A stretch of 64,000 bases of DNA from Pegoplata infirma (GCA_963921195.1 OY992536.1:106976778-107040777); one strand, 5' to 3'. Shown: positions 1 to 11,918, numbered from the stretch's first letter. Made by a program: numbers and translations. Notes: generated by a model from the letters alone, not told the origin.

Positions 1-33
1 TAAAATAGTTTTTTTTATAACCTTTAAACTTAC
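1..33 (-). other. Start of the eEF1A intron after the first coding exon
   Basis: On the minus strand the exon is followed by GTAAGTTTAAAGG, a strong donor. Only the first 33 bases of the intron are in the window, so its length and the next exon are unknown. Confidence 0.85.
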
Positions 34-856
34 CTGGTTTTAAAATACCAGTTTCTACACGTCCTACTGGTACAGTACCAATACCACCAATTTTATAGAC
101 ATCCTGCAAAGGCAAGCGCAATGCCTTATCAGTGGGACGCGATGGTGGCATAATGGCATCCAAGGCATCAATTAAAGTCTTGCCATCAACTTTAGCATCT
201 TTGCGCTCAACAGTCCATCCCTTAAACCAGGGCATTTTTTCAGATGATTCCAACATATTATCACCATGCCAGCCGGAAATGGGCACGAAAGCAACACCAG
301 CTGGATTGTAGCCGATTTTCTTAATGTACGATGATACTTCTTTCTTGATTTCTTCGTAACGAGCTTCGCTGTAGGGTGGTTCGGTGGAATCCATTTTATT
401 AACACCCACAATCAATTGTTTTACACCCAAAGTAAAGGCCAACAGAGCATGCTCACGAGTTTGACCGTTCTTCGAGATACCGGCTTCAAATTCACCGGTA
501 CCGGCTGCAACAATCAATACAGCACAATCGGCCTGAGAAGTGCCGGTAATCATGTTCTTAATGAAATCACGATGGCCAGGAGCATCAATAATAGTCACAT
601 AGTATTTTGCGGTTTCAAATTTCCACAAAGCAATATCAATGGTAATACCACGTTCACGTTCAGCTTTTAGTTTGTCCAAGACCCAAGCATACTTAAAGGA
701 ACCTTTGCCCATTTCTTGAGCTTCCTTCTCGAATTTTTCAATGGTACGCTTGTCAATACCACCGCATTTGTAAATCAAATGTCCGGTAGTGGTCGATTTA
801 CCAGAATCGACGTGACCAATGACTACAATATTAATATGACACTTTTCCTTGCCCAT
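34..856 (-). CDS. eEF1A: Translation elongation factor eEF1A, first coding exon (partial gene)
   Basis: GTP-binding factor that carries aminoacyl-tRNA to the ribosome in the cytosol. Read on the minus strand, the ATG at 856 begins [20 protein letters not shown]. It shows the full G domain: [10 protein letters not shown]-loop at about residues 14-22, DAPGH at about 91-95, NKMD at about 153-156 and SGWHGDN near 194-200. Domain II then starts, with [19 protein letters not shown]. The exon has 274 codons plus one base and ends at a consensus donor (CCAG|GTAAGT, exon edge at 34), so the last Gly codon is split and the remaining ~190 residues lie outside the window. STEPPYSE and [10 protein letters not shown] match my memory of the Drosophila 100E paralogue (eEF1alpha2) better than the 48D one. 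Cys at residue 6, where Thr is usual, is the only odd residue noticed. An intact frame with an intron donor argues against a processed copy. Confidence 0.96.
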
Positions 857-940
857 TTTTGCTTATTTTTCGAATCAAAACAAAATGATCAAATAAAAAA
901 CTTAAGGCTTTTGTAAGCAAATTTTTTGTATAGAAAAAGG
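857..940 (-). other. eEF1A 5'UTR exon segment and splice acceptor
   Basis: Upstream of the eEF1A ATG on the minus strand, a pyrimidine-rich run ending CTTATTCTTACAG lies at 941-953. It is a convincing acceptor, giving about 84 bases of 5'UTR joined to the start codon. A leader intron just before the ATG is usual for insect eEF1A genes. The first, non-coding exon and the promoter must lie at higher coordinates and could be tens of kilobases away given the transposon load. I could not place them securely; see the entry for 34961-36034. Confidence 0.6.
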
Positions 941-1174
941 CTGTAAGAATAAGAGAAAAAAACAAAATGTCCATATTAAATGAGTGCTAAATAGACTGTC
1001 ATTTTTTTGTATGGCAAAAAAGTTGTTCTTTCGATTTAAAAAAACGAAATTTTTTGCCAATTTGAAAAACCGATATATCGAAAACCGTTCAACCGATTTT
1101 TTTTATATTCGTGTTCAGCGCATCAAAATTATAGATATGATGTGCGCAAGATATGATTTTAGGGGCTAATTTAA
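941..1174. other. AT-rich sequence next to the eEF1A leader
   Basis: Part of the presumed eEF1A leader intron. It has A/T runs and no supported open frame; short frames on both strands are low-complexity Phe/Lys-rich and are not genes. Confidence 0.5.
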
Positions 1175-1785
1175 AAAAAACAAGTAAAAAAGTTAAATTC
1201 GGCCTTGCCGAATGTAGTGATACCCTCCACAATTTTAAAAAGATTATTGCTTTATTTAAAAGGAAATTACTTTTAAAAAAAAATTTTTGAAGAAAAAGTT
1301 TAAGCGAAAAAACATTTTGGTAAAAAAAAATTCGCGATTTTTTTTTTGTCAAAAAATATGTTCGTACTTGTTTAAATACCATTTGGTGTTCAATTATGTT
1401 CACATATGTCAACCAGAAGCCAAATTAAAGCATTTTGTATTTTTAGGTTATGTTGAATGTACTGAAATTTTTCAGGTGTGCTTACATTTTCGTTCATAAC
1501 TTTTGAATCGCTGAACGAATATCGCTCAAATGCAATACCAAACTTCTCGGGAGAACTTCCAATAAATATGTTAAGTTTCAGTCATCTATGTGCAATATTT
1601 TGTCCGTGACAGCATTTTCCACAGACAGACAGACAGACAGACGGACATCGCTAGAATGTCTTAAAATCGATCAGGCATCATGAATATATATACTTGATGG
1701 GGTCCCAGACCGATATTTCGATGAGTTACAAACGGAATGACAAACTTATATATATCCTCTATCACTAAGTGGAGGGTATAAAAAA
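1175..1785 (+). mobile_element. DINE-1/INE-1-like element, subfamily A, near full length
   Basis: The left end reads ACAAGTAAAAAAG and then a small hairpin (AATTCGGCCTTGCCGAAT) followed by ATACCCTCCA. The right part has a CAGA/GACGGACATCG block at 1621-1650, the phrase ATATATACTTGATGGGGTCC, and the end GTGGAGGGTATAAAAA. This order (ACAAGTAAG head, hairpin, microsatellite, ATATACTT.ATGGGGTC, GGGTATAAA tail) is that of Drosophila DINE-1/INE-1, non-autonomous Helentron-type elements. No coding capacity. Family placement comes from remembered motifs, not an alignment. Confidence 0.7.
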
Positions 1786-1877
1786 GTTAAAACACATTTC
1801 TTTTTGTTCTAAAATTTTCAGAGATGTAATAAAAATGGTGTATATATATAACCGCACCAACAATTACTGCTTGCCTA

Positions 1878-1929
1878 TAAGCAGGTTTGTTAGGAAATGT
1901 TTTTTGTTATGTGCTTACAAACCTGCTTA
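1878..1929. repeat. Short perfect hairpin
   Basis: TAAGCAGGTTTGT and its exact reverse complement ACAAACCTGCTTA form 13-bp arms around a 26-base loop between a DINE-1-like copy and a hAT-type element. It is probably the remnant of a small foldback element. Confidence 0.5.
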
Positions 1930-1958
1930 CGTATGGCATGATATTTGTTCGCAATGTC

Positions 1959-3628
1959 TAGGCTGACCATACGTACTGATTTGATCAGTACATGTACTGA
2001 TTTTTGATCACGTGTACACCGAACCAAATACGGCAGTAATATTTACGAAAAAGCATGTTGATTTGACGAAAGAACAATCATTATACAGCTAACAAAACAG
2101 GGGTGTTGATTTGAATAAAATTTTCGTTAATTTATATTTGAGATAAATTTGACGAAATTTCGTCAAATCAACAGAATTATTTTCGTCAATTTGAATAAAA
2201 TAGTTTATTCAATTTGAATAAATATCATCAATTTAACTAAATAATTTTCGTCGATTCCACGATATTTTATCAATTTTACTAAATTCTTCTACCCTTACAA
2301 AAATAAAATATCCATAAATATTATTTTTGTTATTATTTTAATTTTTTTATTGAATACAATATTTTAATATTTAAAGAACTTAAAAATTTTTAACTATAAT
2401 AAACAAAAAAAATACAAAATAAATAATAATTGAACTAATTTAAATATAAACTTACACAAAGGGGAAAACGAATGACTTTTTACAGCAAATGACGAAGGAA
2501 ATGTACATATTTCCAAATTCCAGACGGAAACTTGTTTATCTTTGAACCATTGTCAATATAATATATATGTAGAATACCTAAAAACATTAATAAAAATTAG
2601 TTGTTTGTAAATTTAATTTTTATATAATCATTACTCACATGAAGTTTCTCAAAATTTAAAGATGTTTTCACATGAAATTTTGCAGCACTTGATGACACAT
2701 TTTACCATGCCAAAAATGGCATAAAAACTAATAGCTTTAGGCAATTGGATAAAATTTCATTAAAAAAAATAAATTAAATTTCACAAAAAATACACTTTTT
2801 TCATGACGCTGCACATTGAAAAAATAATGGCGTCCAAACTAATAATATTAGTCAATTTGACGAAATTTTGTCAATTTTACTTCTTCAGAGGATGTAAACT
2901 TGACGAAATTTCGTTGATTTGAATAAAATTTGTTGAATCTTAAAAAAAAAATTGACAAAATTTTGTTAAAGATCTACGAAAATTTTTTGTTGATTTTACC
3001 TACGAGATTTGGTTCGGTGTACTGATCAAAAAACGTTGTACTGATTTGTACTGATTTTTTGAAATATGTACTGATTGTACTGATTTTTAAACATTTTAAC
3101 ATAAAAAATAATTTTATTCGAAAATTCGATAAAAAAAAACATGAATTTCCATAAAATAACTTAAGTCTGACAATGAGATAATTTGAATTATTTCCAAGGA
3201 GATAAGAGTTCCTGAATTAAGAGGAAAGTTCAGTATATCAGGGCAAATTAAACATGTGCTTATTAGCTGGGAAGTTTTCTAAAAGAAAAATTTATTAAAA
3301 CTTAAGGAAAAATGTCTTCAGAGTCTGAGGAATTTTCTTTTTCTCAAAACATGGGGGTTTTTGTTTTGTTTTCTGCACTGAAGTTATTTAAAGTCAACTA
3401 AATTTTCTGCAAAATAACGAATACAGTTTATGGCAGTAGTTTTTTAATAGTTGCTTTTAAGTGAAATACTACTAATAGAACTCAAGTTTGTTAGTTTAAC
3501 CGAAATTTTTTGAGTACTGAAGAAATCATCAGCGTTTTTCTATAAAAAAAAGAGTCTTCTGAGAGTTATTTCTAAAAGAAAAAAAAAAGTTTGTACTGAT
3601 TTGAGTTTAGAAAAAAATGGTCACCCTA
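1959..3628. mobile_element. hAT-type non-autonomous element (TAGGSTGACCAT termini)
   Basis: Inverted ends TAGGCTGACCAT and ATGGTCACCCTA are flanked by an exact 8-bp duplication, GCAATGTC (1951-1958 and 3629-3636). TAGGGTGACCAT-like ends with 8-bp duplications are typical of hAT MITEs. Both subterminal parts are packed with the word GTACTGAT (about ten copies at 1974-2010 and 3019-3090). The middle is occupied by a second element (2017-3019). No transposase frame. Confidence 0.85.
2017..3019. mobile_element. TA-targeted foldback element nested in the hAT element
   Basis: Ends CACCGAACCAAAT and ATTTGGTTCGGTG are inverted copies and are flanked by TA on both sides (2015-2016, 3020-3021), as for Tc1/mariner-type insertions. 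The interior repeats the palindromic word TTGACGAAATTTCGTCAA and variants near 2110-2180 and 2850-2960. No coding frame. Confidence 0.7.
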
Positions 3629-3636
3629 GCAATGTC

Positions 3637-5063
3637 CCACTTTAGAGCATGTTATCCGAGCGCTTATATCGGCGCAGTGAATATGAATTGAATTCATGTC
3701 TTTTTTTTTATTATTTTAGTATTTTTTAAGTCACTGCCATACTTTACTGCAACCGGTATTCAGGTCATTAAGCGAACAAAATCTCTCCCTTACGCTACTG
3801 CATACAGTAAGCAGCTGTGTATACGATTGTCATAAAAAAACATCAAAATTCTTTAGATTACACAAGTGCATTCTTGTATGCACTGCTTTCAAAATCTTGA
3901 TTATTTTTTGCTGAGAACGTATGCGTATGAGTAATAAAAATACTACAACAATATTTAAAATAGAGTTGGGATCGTGAATGGGTTTTTATTAACAATTACG
4001 CACTCACAATCCCATCACTATTTAAAATATGTTTTAAGTGTTGTTTTTACTCATACGCATACGTCATATTCACTATTATTGTATAAAATTAGCATTGTGC
4101 ATCTTTAACATTTGTTTTCTCGAAAACAAGGCAAAACATATCTCTAAAAATTTTAGAACAGATAGAAAAGCACTTTAACTTTTTTTAAATTAAAAAAAAA
4201 TTGCGGTATGTTTTTTTAATAAATAAAGTTTAAGTTTAAATTTGAAAAATTTAGAACTTCTGAAAATTTTCCAATTTTTAATCGATAGTCCATAGAAAAA
4301 TCTATCAAATACTTTTATTTTAAAGGCATCACTGTGTTTCATTTAATTTGCATAAATAATGAAATAAAGATACTAAGGCATAAAGTGATGAAATTTTCAA
4401 TATTTGACCATGCCCATAAGGCCAATTTTTGCCAAAACCTAAATTTTATTCTTGTTATTTACAAGTGCCCTATGGGCTAATACTTTACCATAGATATTCC
4501 ATTTAAACCAATATGGTTTTTCCGTAGTGGAGCAGTTGGTGTCGAATGCCTCATATGTGTGTCTCAGACATAAAAATGTTTCAAAATCTGAGACTTTTTC
4601 TATAGGGGAAAAAATGTCTCAGTACCCAAGAAAATTTTTCAGTTGATTTTTTTCTTGCTACTTTCGCACAAGTATAAATGTTATAGTATGTGTGTGCTTT
4701 TCAAAAAAATAATTAAAAAAATGAACTAATTCAAAAAAGAATTAATTCAAAAAAAGAATTAACTCAAAAAATTAATTAAAAAAATTAATTAAAAAAATTA
4801 ATTGAAAATGAATTAATTCCAAATGAATTAATTCAAAAATAACACAGGGCAACACTTTTTTTGCCCGGGTTCTGATAGCTAATTTTGGATAATTGGGGTA
4901 CGCTGATTTCAAATCTGGCTACCGTTTTTTGTGTCAGCTCTAGTTTTTGAGATATAGCCTAATACCCTATTCTCACTTACAGTTTAAACCCGTTTTTATC
5001 AATTATTTTTAGCATTTTCTGTCAATATACTGTAATAGAATAAAGAAAGTGCTAAAAATATTG
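3637..5063. other. Intergenic DNA with repeat scraps, no gene seen
   Basis: Holds a foldback at 3919-4063 (listed), a fragment of the palindromic minisatellite at about 4556-4625 (GTCTCAGA...TCTGAGAC and TTTTTCTATAG), and an AATTAATT-rich stretch at 4720-4850 related to the GAATTAATTC MITE family. No open frame has a protein signature. Confidence 0.6.
3919..4063. repeat. Foldback (inverted repeat around GTATGCGTATGAG)
   Basis: CGTATGCGTATGAGTAA at the left is repeated inverted as TTACTCATACGCATACG at 4047-4063, and pairing continues inward with mismatches through ATTTAAAATA. Similar GCGTATG/CATACGC hairpins occur near 30817-30872 and 16323-16380, so this is a dispersed small foldback family. 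Confidence 0.65.
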
Positions 5064-5590
5064 CTGCTAGGCAGGGGTGCCAGATGATTTCGATGAAAAA
5101 TCGGCATATTTTCAAAAAAAAAATCGGCATTATCGGCACTTCAATTTAAAAAAATCGGCAAATGAAAAATAACCATTTTAAATGCAATAAATTACATTTC
5201 TATTGATAAAAAATAACAAAAGAGAACAATTTAGCATTAATAAATGCATATAATATATTTAATAACATAAAAATCAATCAGAAATAACCATTTTTGGTCC
5301 CTACAAAAACTTTAAATATTATTTTCGCAAAAAAAATTAAAATTTTTAAAGACCAAATAAATTTTCGATTATCATAAAAATTATTTTTCATTAGTGCAAA
5401 AAATCAAAAATATTTTTTTTCACTTTGTTCAGATTTTTCCGTTTTTTAAGACCAACTTTTTTGACCCCAACGCTAAGCAAAAATTTTTTTTTCTACAGAC
5501 AGTCGGACGGACATCGATAGATTGACTTAAAATTGGTTTAGGACCATGAATATATAGGCTATTTTCATAATACTTATAGCACATTTATTG

Positions 5591-5637
5591 TAGGTTTATT
5601 TGACAGATATTCATGCAATATCTGTCAAATTAACCTA
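5591..5637. repeat. Small hairpin around TTTGACAGATAT
   Basis: TAGGTTTATTTGACAGATAT is followed after a few bases by ATATCTGTCAAATTAACCTA, giving arms of about 20 bases. A related half-hairpin is found at 54333-54400. Probably a MITE remnant. Confidence 0.5.
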
Positions 5638-6466
5638 CCCAGGCAGAAAAATGCGAACGGGAGAGCGCTGGCAAAGTACTTTTTATGGTCGCTTGAGTGC
5701 TGGGAAAGCATCACAGTTTAGTACTCTCCCAGCGTCCAAAATGATAACCACGGTAAACGGTATGCCATTGTTATTTTAAAGCGCTTTAAAAACAAAAAAT
5801 ATGGTACTATTATAGCACTTTTAGAACAAAAAAATGCGACGTATCTAAATTGTATAAGTCCATAAGACACAACTTTTTTTGGTGTTTATTTGAATAATGA
5901 AATTTATTAAATTAGGATAAAAAATTGATTGACTAATTTATTAGGATAAAAAAAATCGACAAACTTTGAAATATTTTCCTGGAAAATTTTGTTTTCCGTT
6001 TTCTTTTCGTTTTGGAATAAAAAACTTATTAAAAATGCTTTTAGGAAAAATTTTGGAAAAGTCCCGAAAAAAAGTGGTGTATTGAACCGAAACGGGTTGT
6101 GTTCCAAAGGGATAGGCCCAGTGACATTTCATATCCGAAGTTTAAGACACTTCCTCACGAAAGAAACAGGTGTTTTTAAATAAAAGGTGTCAAGTTTGTA
6201 ATATATGGGTCATTGTGTATAAGTGACATATCATGAGAACTATCAAGGACCGGCCACTAATCCTGCAGGGAAATAAAAAATATTTTAATTGTTATGAAAA
6301 TTAATAAATTTTATAAAAAAAATGTATATTTCGAGTGGATTTAAATAGAAAAACATTGGCAAAGCGCTTGGAAAGCACTTTTTCGAATTTATACTACCTT
6401 CTACACAAAAAATTAAGTGCTTTGCCGAGCCTTTTTCTTTGGAACGGTTGGCAGTTTCTGCCTGGG
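5638..6466. mobile_element. TA-flanked element with CCCAGGCAGAAA ends
   Basis: CCCAGGCAGAAA (left) and TTTCTGCCTGGG (right) are exact inverted 12-mers, each bordered by TA (5636-5637, 6467-6468). It contains AT-rich sequence and short frames (for example 5989-6183) with no recognizable protein. Placement in Tc1/mariner rests only on the TA flank. Confidence 0.55.
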
Positions 6467-7341
6467 TACTTTAGTTAAATTTCAGTTTTTATAAATACAC
6501 ACAAAAAATTATTGGCTAAAAAATTTCAATTAAATCTATTGATCAACAAAATTTCAATTATTATTTTGATCAACATTTTTGTTATTTTCTTTAACTATAA
6601 AATTACAAATTTTCAACATACCAGAATTTTTTTCGCTTCAATTTATTTGAATACGTTAATTCAAAAATATACTTTATACTAGGGTTTTACTTTTTTTATT
6701 GTCGGCAACTATTGGAAAGCAAAAAATATGAATTTCTTCATAATTTTTCCATAAGCTTAAAATTCTTTTGTTAAATCAATCATTATTTTAATTGACTTTA
6801 AATAAAAAATTGATAAAATTTTTGATCAAAATCGAAAAAATTATTAATTGAAATAAAAATCAATTAATCACCTACAATTTGATGATTAATTTAACAATTT
6901 TTTTTATCGGAGGAGTTTCAATTAAAAAATTAATTGAATCCGCGTTTTTGTTGATTGACTTTCGTTTTCAATTCATTCTGTGTAACCACCATACATATTT
7001 CGAGGTATAACAAACGGAATGACAAACTTCTATACATACTCTCTAAAAAAATGAGTCAAGTTTCCTACTATAAATTGAGTAAATTTTTACAAATTCAAAT
7101 AATATACTACTAGAAATTGTTTAGATTTCCAATATATTTAGGTAGAACTGCGCTTTTTTTGTAAATTTACCCAATTTATAGCAGGAAATTGAAAAAGTAT
7201 AAAAAGCGACCGTGTTTTTGAGTTGATAAAAAAATCGGCATTTTTGGACCAAAAATCGGCAAATCGGCACTTTGATAATTTTGAGGCAAAAAATCGGCAA
7301 AATGCCGATAAATCGGCAAATATGGCAGCCCTGCTGCTAGG

Positions 7342-8782
7342 GTATAAGGGATCTTGGAAAAAAGGCTATTTTTGCCACGTTTGTGATTCCATATTAACCA
7401 ACACTGGTCTTGCATCTAAAAAGTGAATGACGATTTAACGTATGTGGGATATGCTGATTCTAAAAATGCTCTTCCTTTTTTTGAGTCATCTTTAGTTTTT
7501 GAGATATCGCTAACATAAAATTTTAAAAATTTTAAATCTGAGCACGTTTATCACGTTGACAGAGTTTGAGGACACGATTTAGACTAAATAAGGCACGCAG
7601 ATTTCAAAAATTCTTTTAGTGTTATCGTGCAGGCTTAAGTTTTCGAGTTTTGAAGCAACGAAATAACATATTTTTTTATCATGTAATTGAAAAATTAAAT
7701 CTTTTTATTAGTATTTGCTTAGCAACTGCAGACATTTGTCAACCTGTGTGAACTCATTTTGACCTTACTAAGAACAATTTCCAAAAACAAATTAACGCAT
7801 GATGTAAATTTGAAGTCAATCAGACGAGTGGTTTGGCTGGAATGATGAGAACGATTTTTCAAAATTTGCTTGAGTTATAAATTGAAAACTAAAGCTGTCA
7901 GAAAAAAACTAATACCAGTTTTGGAATCCTCGCATCCAAAATTGTGAAGTTCGTGTTTTAAACTGAGGCTCTAAAATTAGTGTTACCAATTGTTGCCTAG
8001 CAAAGTTGGTAAAAAACGCAATTTTTTTACTCTTTACCAGCGATTTGCTCGCGAACAAGAGCTGATGGAACAAATTGGAAAACAGATTCGGAATCAGCAC
8101 ACCAAACTGTATATGAGGAGTTCCGGCTAAGACTTAAATTTTGAGGTAAAAAAGATGTGATTTTTGTTTTGATGGCACATCGATGAAAGTTGGCATAAAT
8201 ATTAGAAGCTATTTAAGAATAAGAAATGCGTTTGCGTCAATTAAATCGCGCAAGGGGGTCAAAAGTTATGGCGGTTTTAAGAATTAGCGGTTTTAAAAAA
8301 TCTTAAAAATATTTTAAATATTTTTTTTCTACACATTTGTATCATGCGTTATTAAAACATGCTTTCTTCTAAAATATATGATATAAATTTAACCCTTTAA
8401 TGACCAAACGATTTAAAAAAAATATCTAAGTACCTAAAATCGCGATTAATTCGCGGTAAAAGAAAAGTTTCACAATTTTTTATAACATATTTAGGCAATG
8501 CGCGTTGGTTTTACTGAAAAAAAAAATCACGGAAAATCGTATCATTGTACCAGTGTTTCAAAAAATCGGTGATGCTTTTTTATAACAAGAAAATTTAACA
8601 TGGTCCAAAAAATCTATAATCATCAAAATTTTTTAACCCGCCTCTGATTTTATGATGACACATCAAGTGGGCTTTCATTTAAAAAAAATTTCATCCGATT
8701 TCGTGTAAAGCCTTGGATGTGCCAGATCAAAACAGGTTTAGATAAAATCATCGCGCTTTCCGCTCAGAATGGCTTAAAGTAA
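7342..8782. other. Intergenic DNA, unclassified old repeat
   Basis: Degenerate sequence with phrases such as TTTTGAGATAT that recur elsewhere in the window (for example 4940-4960 and 7500). It resembles an old repeat interrupted by the LINE. No gene and no clear ends. Confidence 0.45.
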
Positions 8783-10321
8783 AAAGTCAAAAAAGCGGAT
8801 GATATTATGAATGCAATTTTAAATTTGAAGAAAAATAAGAGTGGTGGCCATGATAATATAGTGCCGAAGATACTTTTAAATAATATAAATGAATTCACAC
8901 CATATTTGGTAAATATATTTAATAACATGGTTAACTCTAGCATTTATCCAGATATTTTGAAAATTCATAAGGTTGTCCCGATACCAAAGGTAAATAATGC
9001 TTGCACTGCGGATAAGTTCAGGCCAATTGCTGTTTTATCTGTTATTGATAACGTATTTGAAAAAATTTTGCACAGTCAAATTTCAAAGTATATGATAACT
9101 CATAACCTGTTGAATGATTTCCAATTTGGTTTTAGGGAAGGATGTGGTACAGAGGAAGCTGTAGTGAATGTCGTCAATTTTATTTGTAAAGGCCTAGATG
9201 ATGGATTTAGTGGAGTGGCAGGTATATTTTATGATTTTACCAAGGCATTTGATCTTATAGATCATGATATTTTGTTGAAAAAATTGGAGTTTTATGGTAT
9301 TTGTGGTAGAGAAATGTCTCTTTTAAGAAGTTATTTAATGAACCGCAAACAATTTGTTTATATTAAAGGTCATAAAAGTTCACTTGGTGCAGTTGAACAC
9401 GGTGTGCCACAGGGTAGTGTACTTGGGCCATTATTGTTTACCATTTACCTTAATGATATAAAAAATCTTCAACTTTCTGGAAAACTCTTCATGTATGCGG
9501 ATGATATTTGTTTATTCTACCCCTACAAACACGAAACAGTCGCAAAGGTTTATATGGAACGGGATGCGTCGTTATTAGCGGAATTTGCGAGAATTAACAA
9601 ACTAGTTTTAAATCCAACTAAAACTCAATTAATGAGATTTAAGCCGCATGGTGATCACAGTCACTTTAGCGTATTTGTGGATGGGAATGAGGTTCAGGAA
9701 GTTAGTTCCATCAAGTATTTGGGCGTCGAACTCCAAAGTAATCTATCTTGGAATCATCATATTCGTAATTTAAAGACAAAAACTGCTCAGGCTGTAGGTT
9801 TTCTTTATAAATTCAAGAATAAATTTGATAAAAGTACGAAATTATTACTTTATAATGCTTTAATTCAAAGCCATTTCAATTACTTGGCTATATCGTATGG
9901 GTATAAAAAAAGCAATGAGCTCAAAGCGTTACAAAGAATGTAAAATAAAGCATTAAAAGTTGTAGCTAACCTCCCAATAACCTATTCTACGGTGTTATTA
10001 TATAAAAATGTCTTTAAAACTGTTCTACCTATTCACGGAATTTACAAGTTGCAGTTATTAATTTATGTTTTCAAATGTCTTCACAATATTGGTCATCACA
10101 CTATAAGTTTTTCGAGAAACCAGTCGTCGTTTAATACACGAAACAATATGAATTTATCAGTTGCCCGTTGTAGGCTGGAAACTACAAAACAAAGAATAGA
10201 ATACATGGGTAGTCGTGAGTTCAATAATTTGCCTCCTAATGTTAAAAATACAGACAGAATTTCAAATTTTAAAAAAAACGTTAAAGATTATTTATCTCAA
10301 CATATAGAAGAGATCTTTTAA
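8783..10321 (+). pseudogene. LINE reverse transcriptase ORF with one nonsense codon
   Basis: Would copy element RNA into DNA at the target site. The frame from 8783 (first ATG 8807) shows FRPIAVLS (residues 71-78 from that ATG), QFGFR (106-110), DFTKAFD (143-149), GVPQGSVLGPLLF (199-211) and the catalytic YADD (230-233), in the normal RT order, then YLGVEL and the LQRM..NKAL thumb region. One in-frame TAA at 9941-9943 falls where Gln is usual (LQRMQNKAL in relatives), so CAA to TAA is likely. The frame continues to 10321 with a typical C-terminal tail (NTRNN, LPPNVKN). No RNase H domain is seen. The tail is like CR1/L2-group LINEs but the A tail is more Jockey-like, so the clade is open. It is probably dead now. 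Confidence 0.9.
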
Positions 10322-10552
10322 CAGCGATTATAAATGTTAATTTAATATATAGTAAAGATATATACATTTTTTAATTTTTTTTTTTTTATTTACTTTTTAA
10401 TTAATTTAACTAATATACATATTTTATGTTTGTAATATTTGTATTGCCAACTCGCCTCTATAATGCCTTTAAGGCGCAGAGGCAACAAAATTGTAATGAA
10501 TTATTTATTTCAAATGAATAAAGACTTAATAATACAAAAAAAAAAAAAAAAA
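8783..10552 (+). mobile_element. 5'-truncated non-LTR retrotransposon (LINE)
   Basis: The reverse transcriptase frame starts in mid-domain right after a stop at 8780-8782. It is followed by a 3'UTR, an AATAAA signal at 10517-10522 and a 17-base A tract at 10536-10552. A poly(A) end and loss of the 5' part are the mark of target-primed reverse transcription with 5' truncation. Endonuclease and ORF1 regions are missing. No target duplication could be recognised, which may reflect age. Confidence 0.85.
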
Positions 10553-11437
10553 TCAGTTCTACTCGTTAAGGCACGTCTTTTGGTGTATTAAAATGAACAT
10601 GATGCATTAAGTGCTACTAAAAAAAATTGGAAACAGATTTGCAAATTTCGCTCAATTTTCAAAAATGCCATAAAATTTTTGCAATTTATTTTTTATAAAC
10701 CCGCCAGTGATTTTTTTATGTAAACTCCTAAAAAACTTGGTTTACGCAAGAGTCCACCAAATTTCGAATGAAACCGCGAATGTGCCTCGCGAAAAACTGG
10801 TATTTTAAAAAAAATACGTTTTTTCTTTCGAACTTTGATCTGCTGAAACTCCTTAACTATTCGTGGCACATTAACGGGATTAATTCCAAAATGTAAAGAA
10901 TTACAACAGCTACCAACTCTAGTTCAACTTTTTTCATTTTATAGAGGGGGCCGAAATCCCTGATCATAAAACCTCAAAAATTTTAAAACTCAAAATTTTT
11001 GGTTTCAAAACTTAACCGTCTTATAACTTCTTACCAAGCGATAAAGCATCTATCAAGCCAACATTAAAATAATCTTTTATATGTACTAACTTTGTTTTAT
11101 GCCGGAAAAGATTGAAATATAAGGAGAACTTAAAAAAAAATGCGAAAGAAGGTAAAAACTATGGATTATTTCAAGCCATTTTTATCGATTTTTCAACTTT
11201 AACCCTCTGTAACTTTTAAGGATAAAGTGGGGTAATACTTAATCATTGCTCCGTGATGGTTTAAGGTCTTGTTTACACAACTGCATTTACAGTTTTTCTA
11301 AATTCCAAAAACTGCCGGTTTTTTCAAACATTTATTTCAGTTTCACTGAGTTGAAATTTAAAAAAGATTTCATGATATAAATCAGTTAACAAATGTTGGG
11401 CAAATTGAAAAAGTTCAACTTCTGTCAACCTGTGAAA
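10553..11437. other. Intergenic DNA continuing the sequence left of the LINE
   Basis: AT-rich old sequence of the same style as 7342-8782 (runs of TTTTAAAA, phrases such as TTATAACTTCTTACCAAG). No coding frame and no clear repeat ends. Confidence 0.4.
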
Positions 11438-11645
11438 TTAATTCGAAATTAATTAATTCAAAAAGAATTAATGCATGCTTGAATTAATTCTTTGAATTAA
11501 AATTGAATTATTCACATTAATGAATTATTTTTTGAATAATTCAAATTTAATTCAAAGAATTAATTCAATCATGAACTAATTCATTAATTAAAAAATTAAT
11601 TAAAAATAATGTGAATTAATTCACAAATTGAATTAATTCTTCAAA
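11438..11645. repeat. GAATTAATTC word cluster (MITE remnant)
   Basis: GAATTAATTC, AATTAATT and variants occur more than ten times. This is the same word that fills the 622-bp hAT MITEs at 40384-41005 and 53672-54293. No matching target duplication was found, so it is a diverged or partial copy. Confidence 0.55.
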
Positions 11646-11652
11646 GGTCTGG

Positions 11653-11869
11653 TCTCATGAATTTTTAAATAGGTTGTATAGAAAGCCCTATATGGAACTA
11701 AAAAAATGCATTTTAAAATTTTTCAAAACCTAGGCTAAGGAGGCGTGGCTAAATATTGAAAAAATGTCAAAAAAATGTTGTTGTTGTTGGGCTCTGAAAA
11801 AACAATCCTGCATACGCCGTTGCATATGCATAGGGCTATTAATACAACCTATTTAGAAATTCATGGGAC
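11653..11869. repeat. Foldback around AAATAGGTTGTAT
   Basis: CTCATGAATTTTTAAATAGG with GCCCTATATG at the left, and CATAGGGCTATTAATACAAC with TTCATGGGAC at the right, form arms of about 40 bases with mismatches. The following GAATGCCTCATAT phrase also occurs at 4543-4555, so this is a dispersed family. Confidence 0.5.
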
Positions 11870-11918
11870 ACATGTTTTTCTGTAGCGGGACATTAAGTGT
11901 GGAATGCCTCATATATAA

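Larger units (their letters stand above)
5072..7333. mobile_element. hAT-type element (CAGGGSTGCCA termini, ATCGGCA word repeats)
   Basis: Ends CAGGGGTGCCAGATGAT and ATATGGCAGCCCTG are inverted. The flanks carry an exact 8-bp duplication CTGCTAGG (5064-5071, 7334-7341). The word AAATCGGCA recurs about ten times just inside both ends (5098-5165 and 7230-7325). The interior contains fragments of a DINE-1-like copy (about 5494-5560 and 6995-7050) split by other insertions, one of them at 5638-6466. No transposase. Confidence 0.85.

Noticed and set aside
34..856. Possibility that the eEF1A copy is a processed pseudogene
   Set aside because: The frame is fully open, an intron donor follows the exon and a leader-intron acceptor precedes the ATG.
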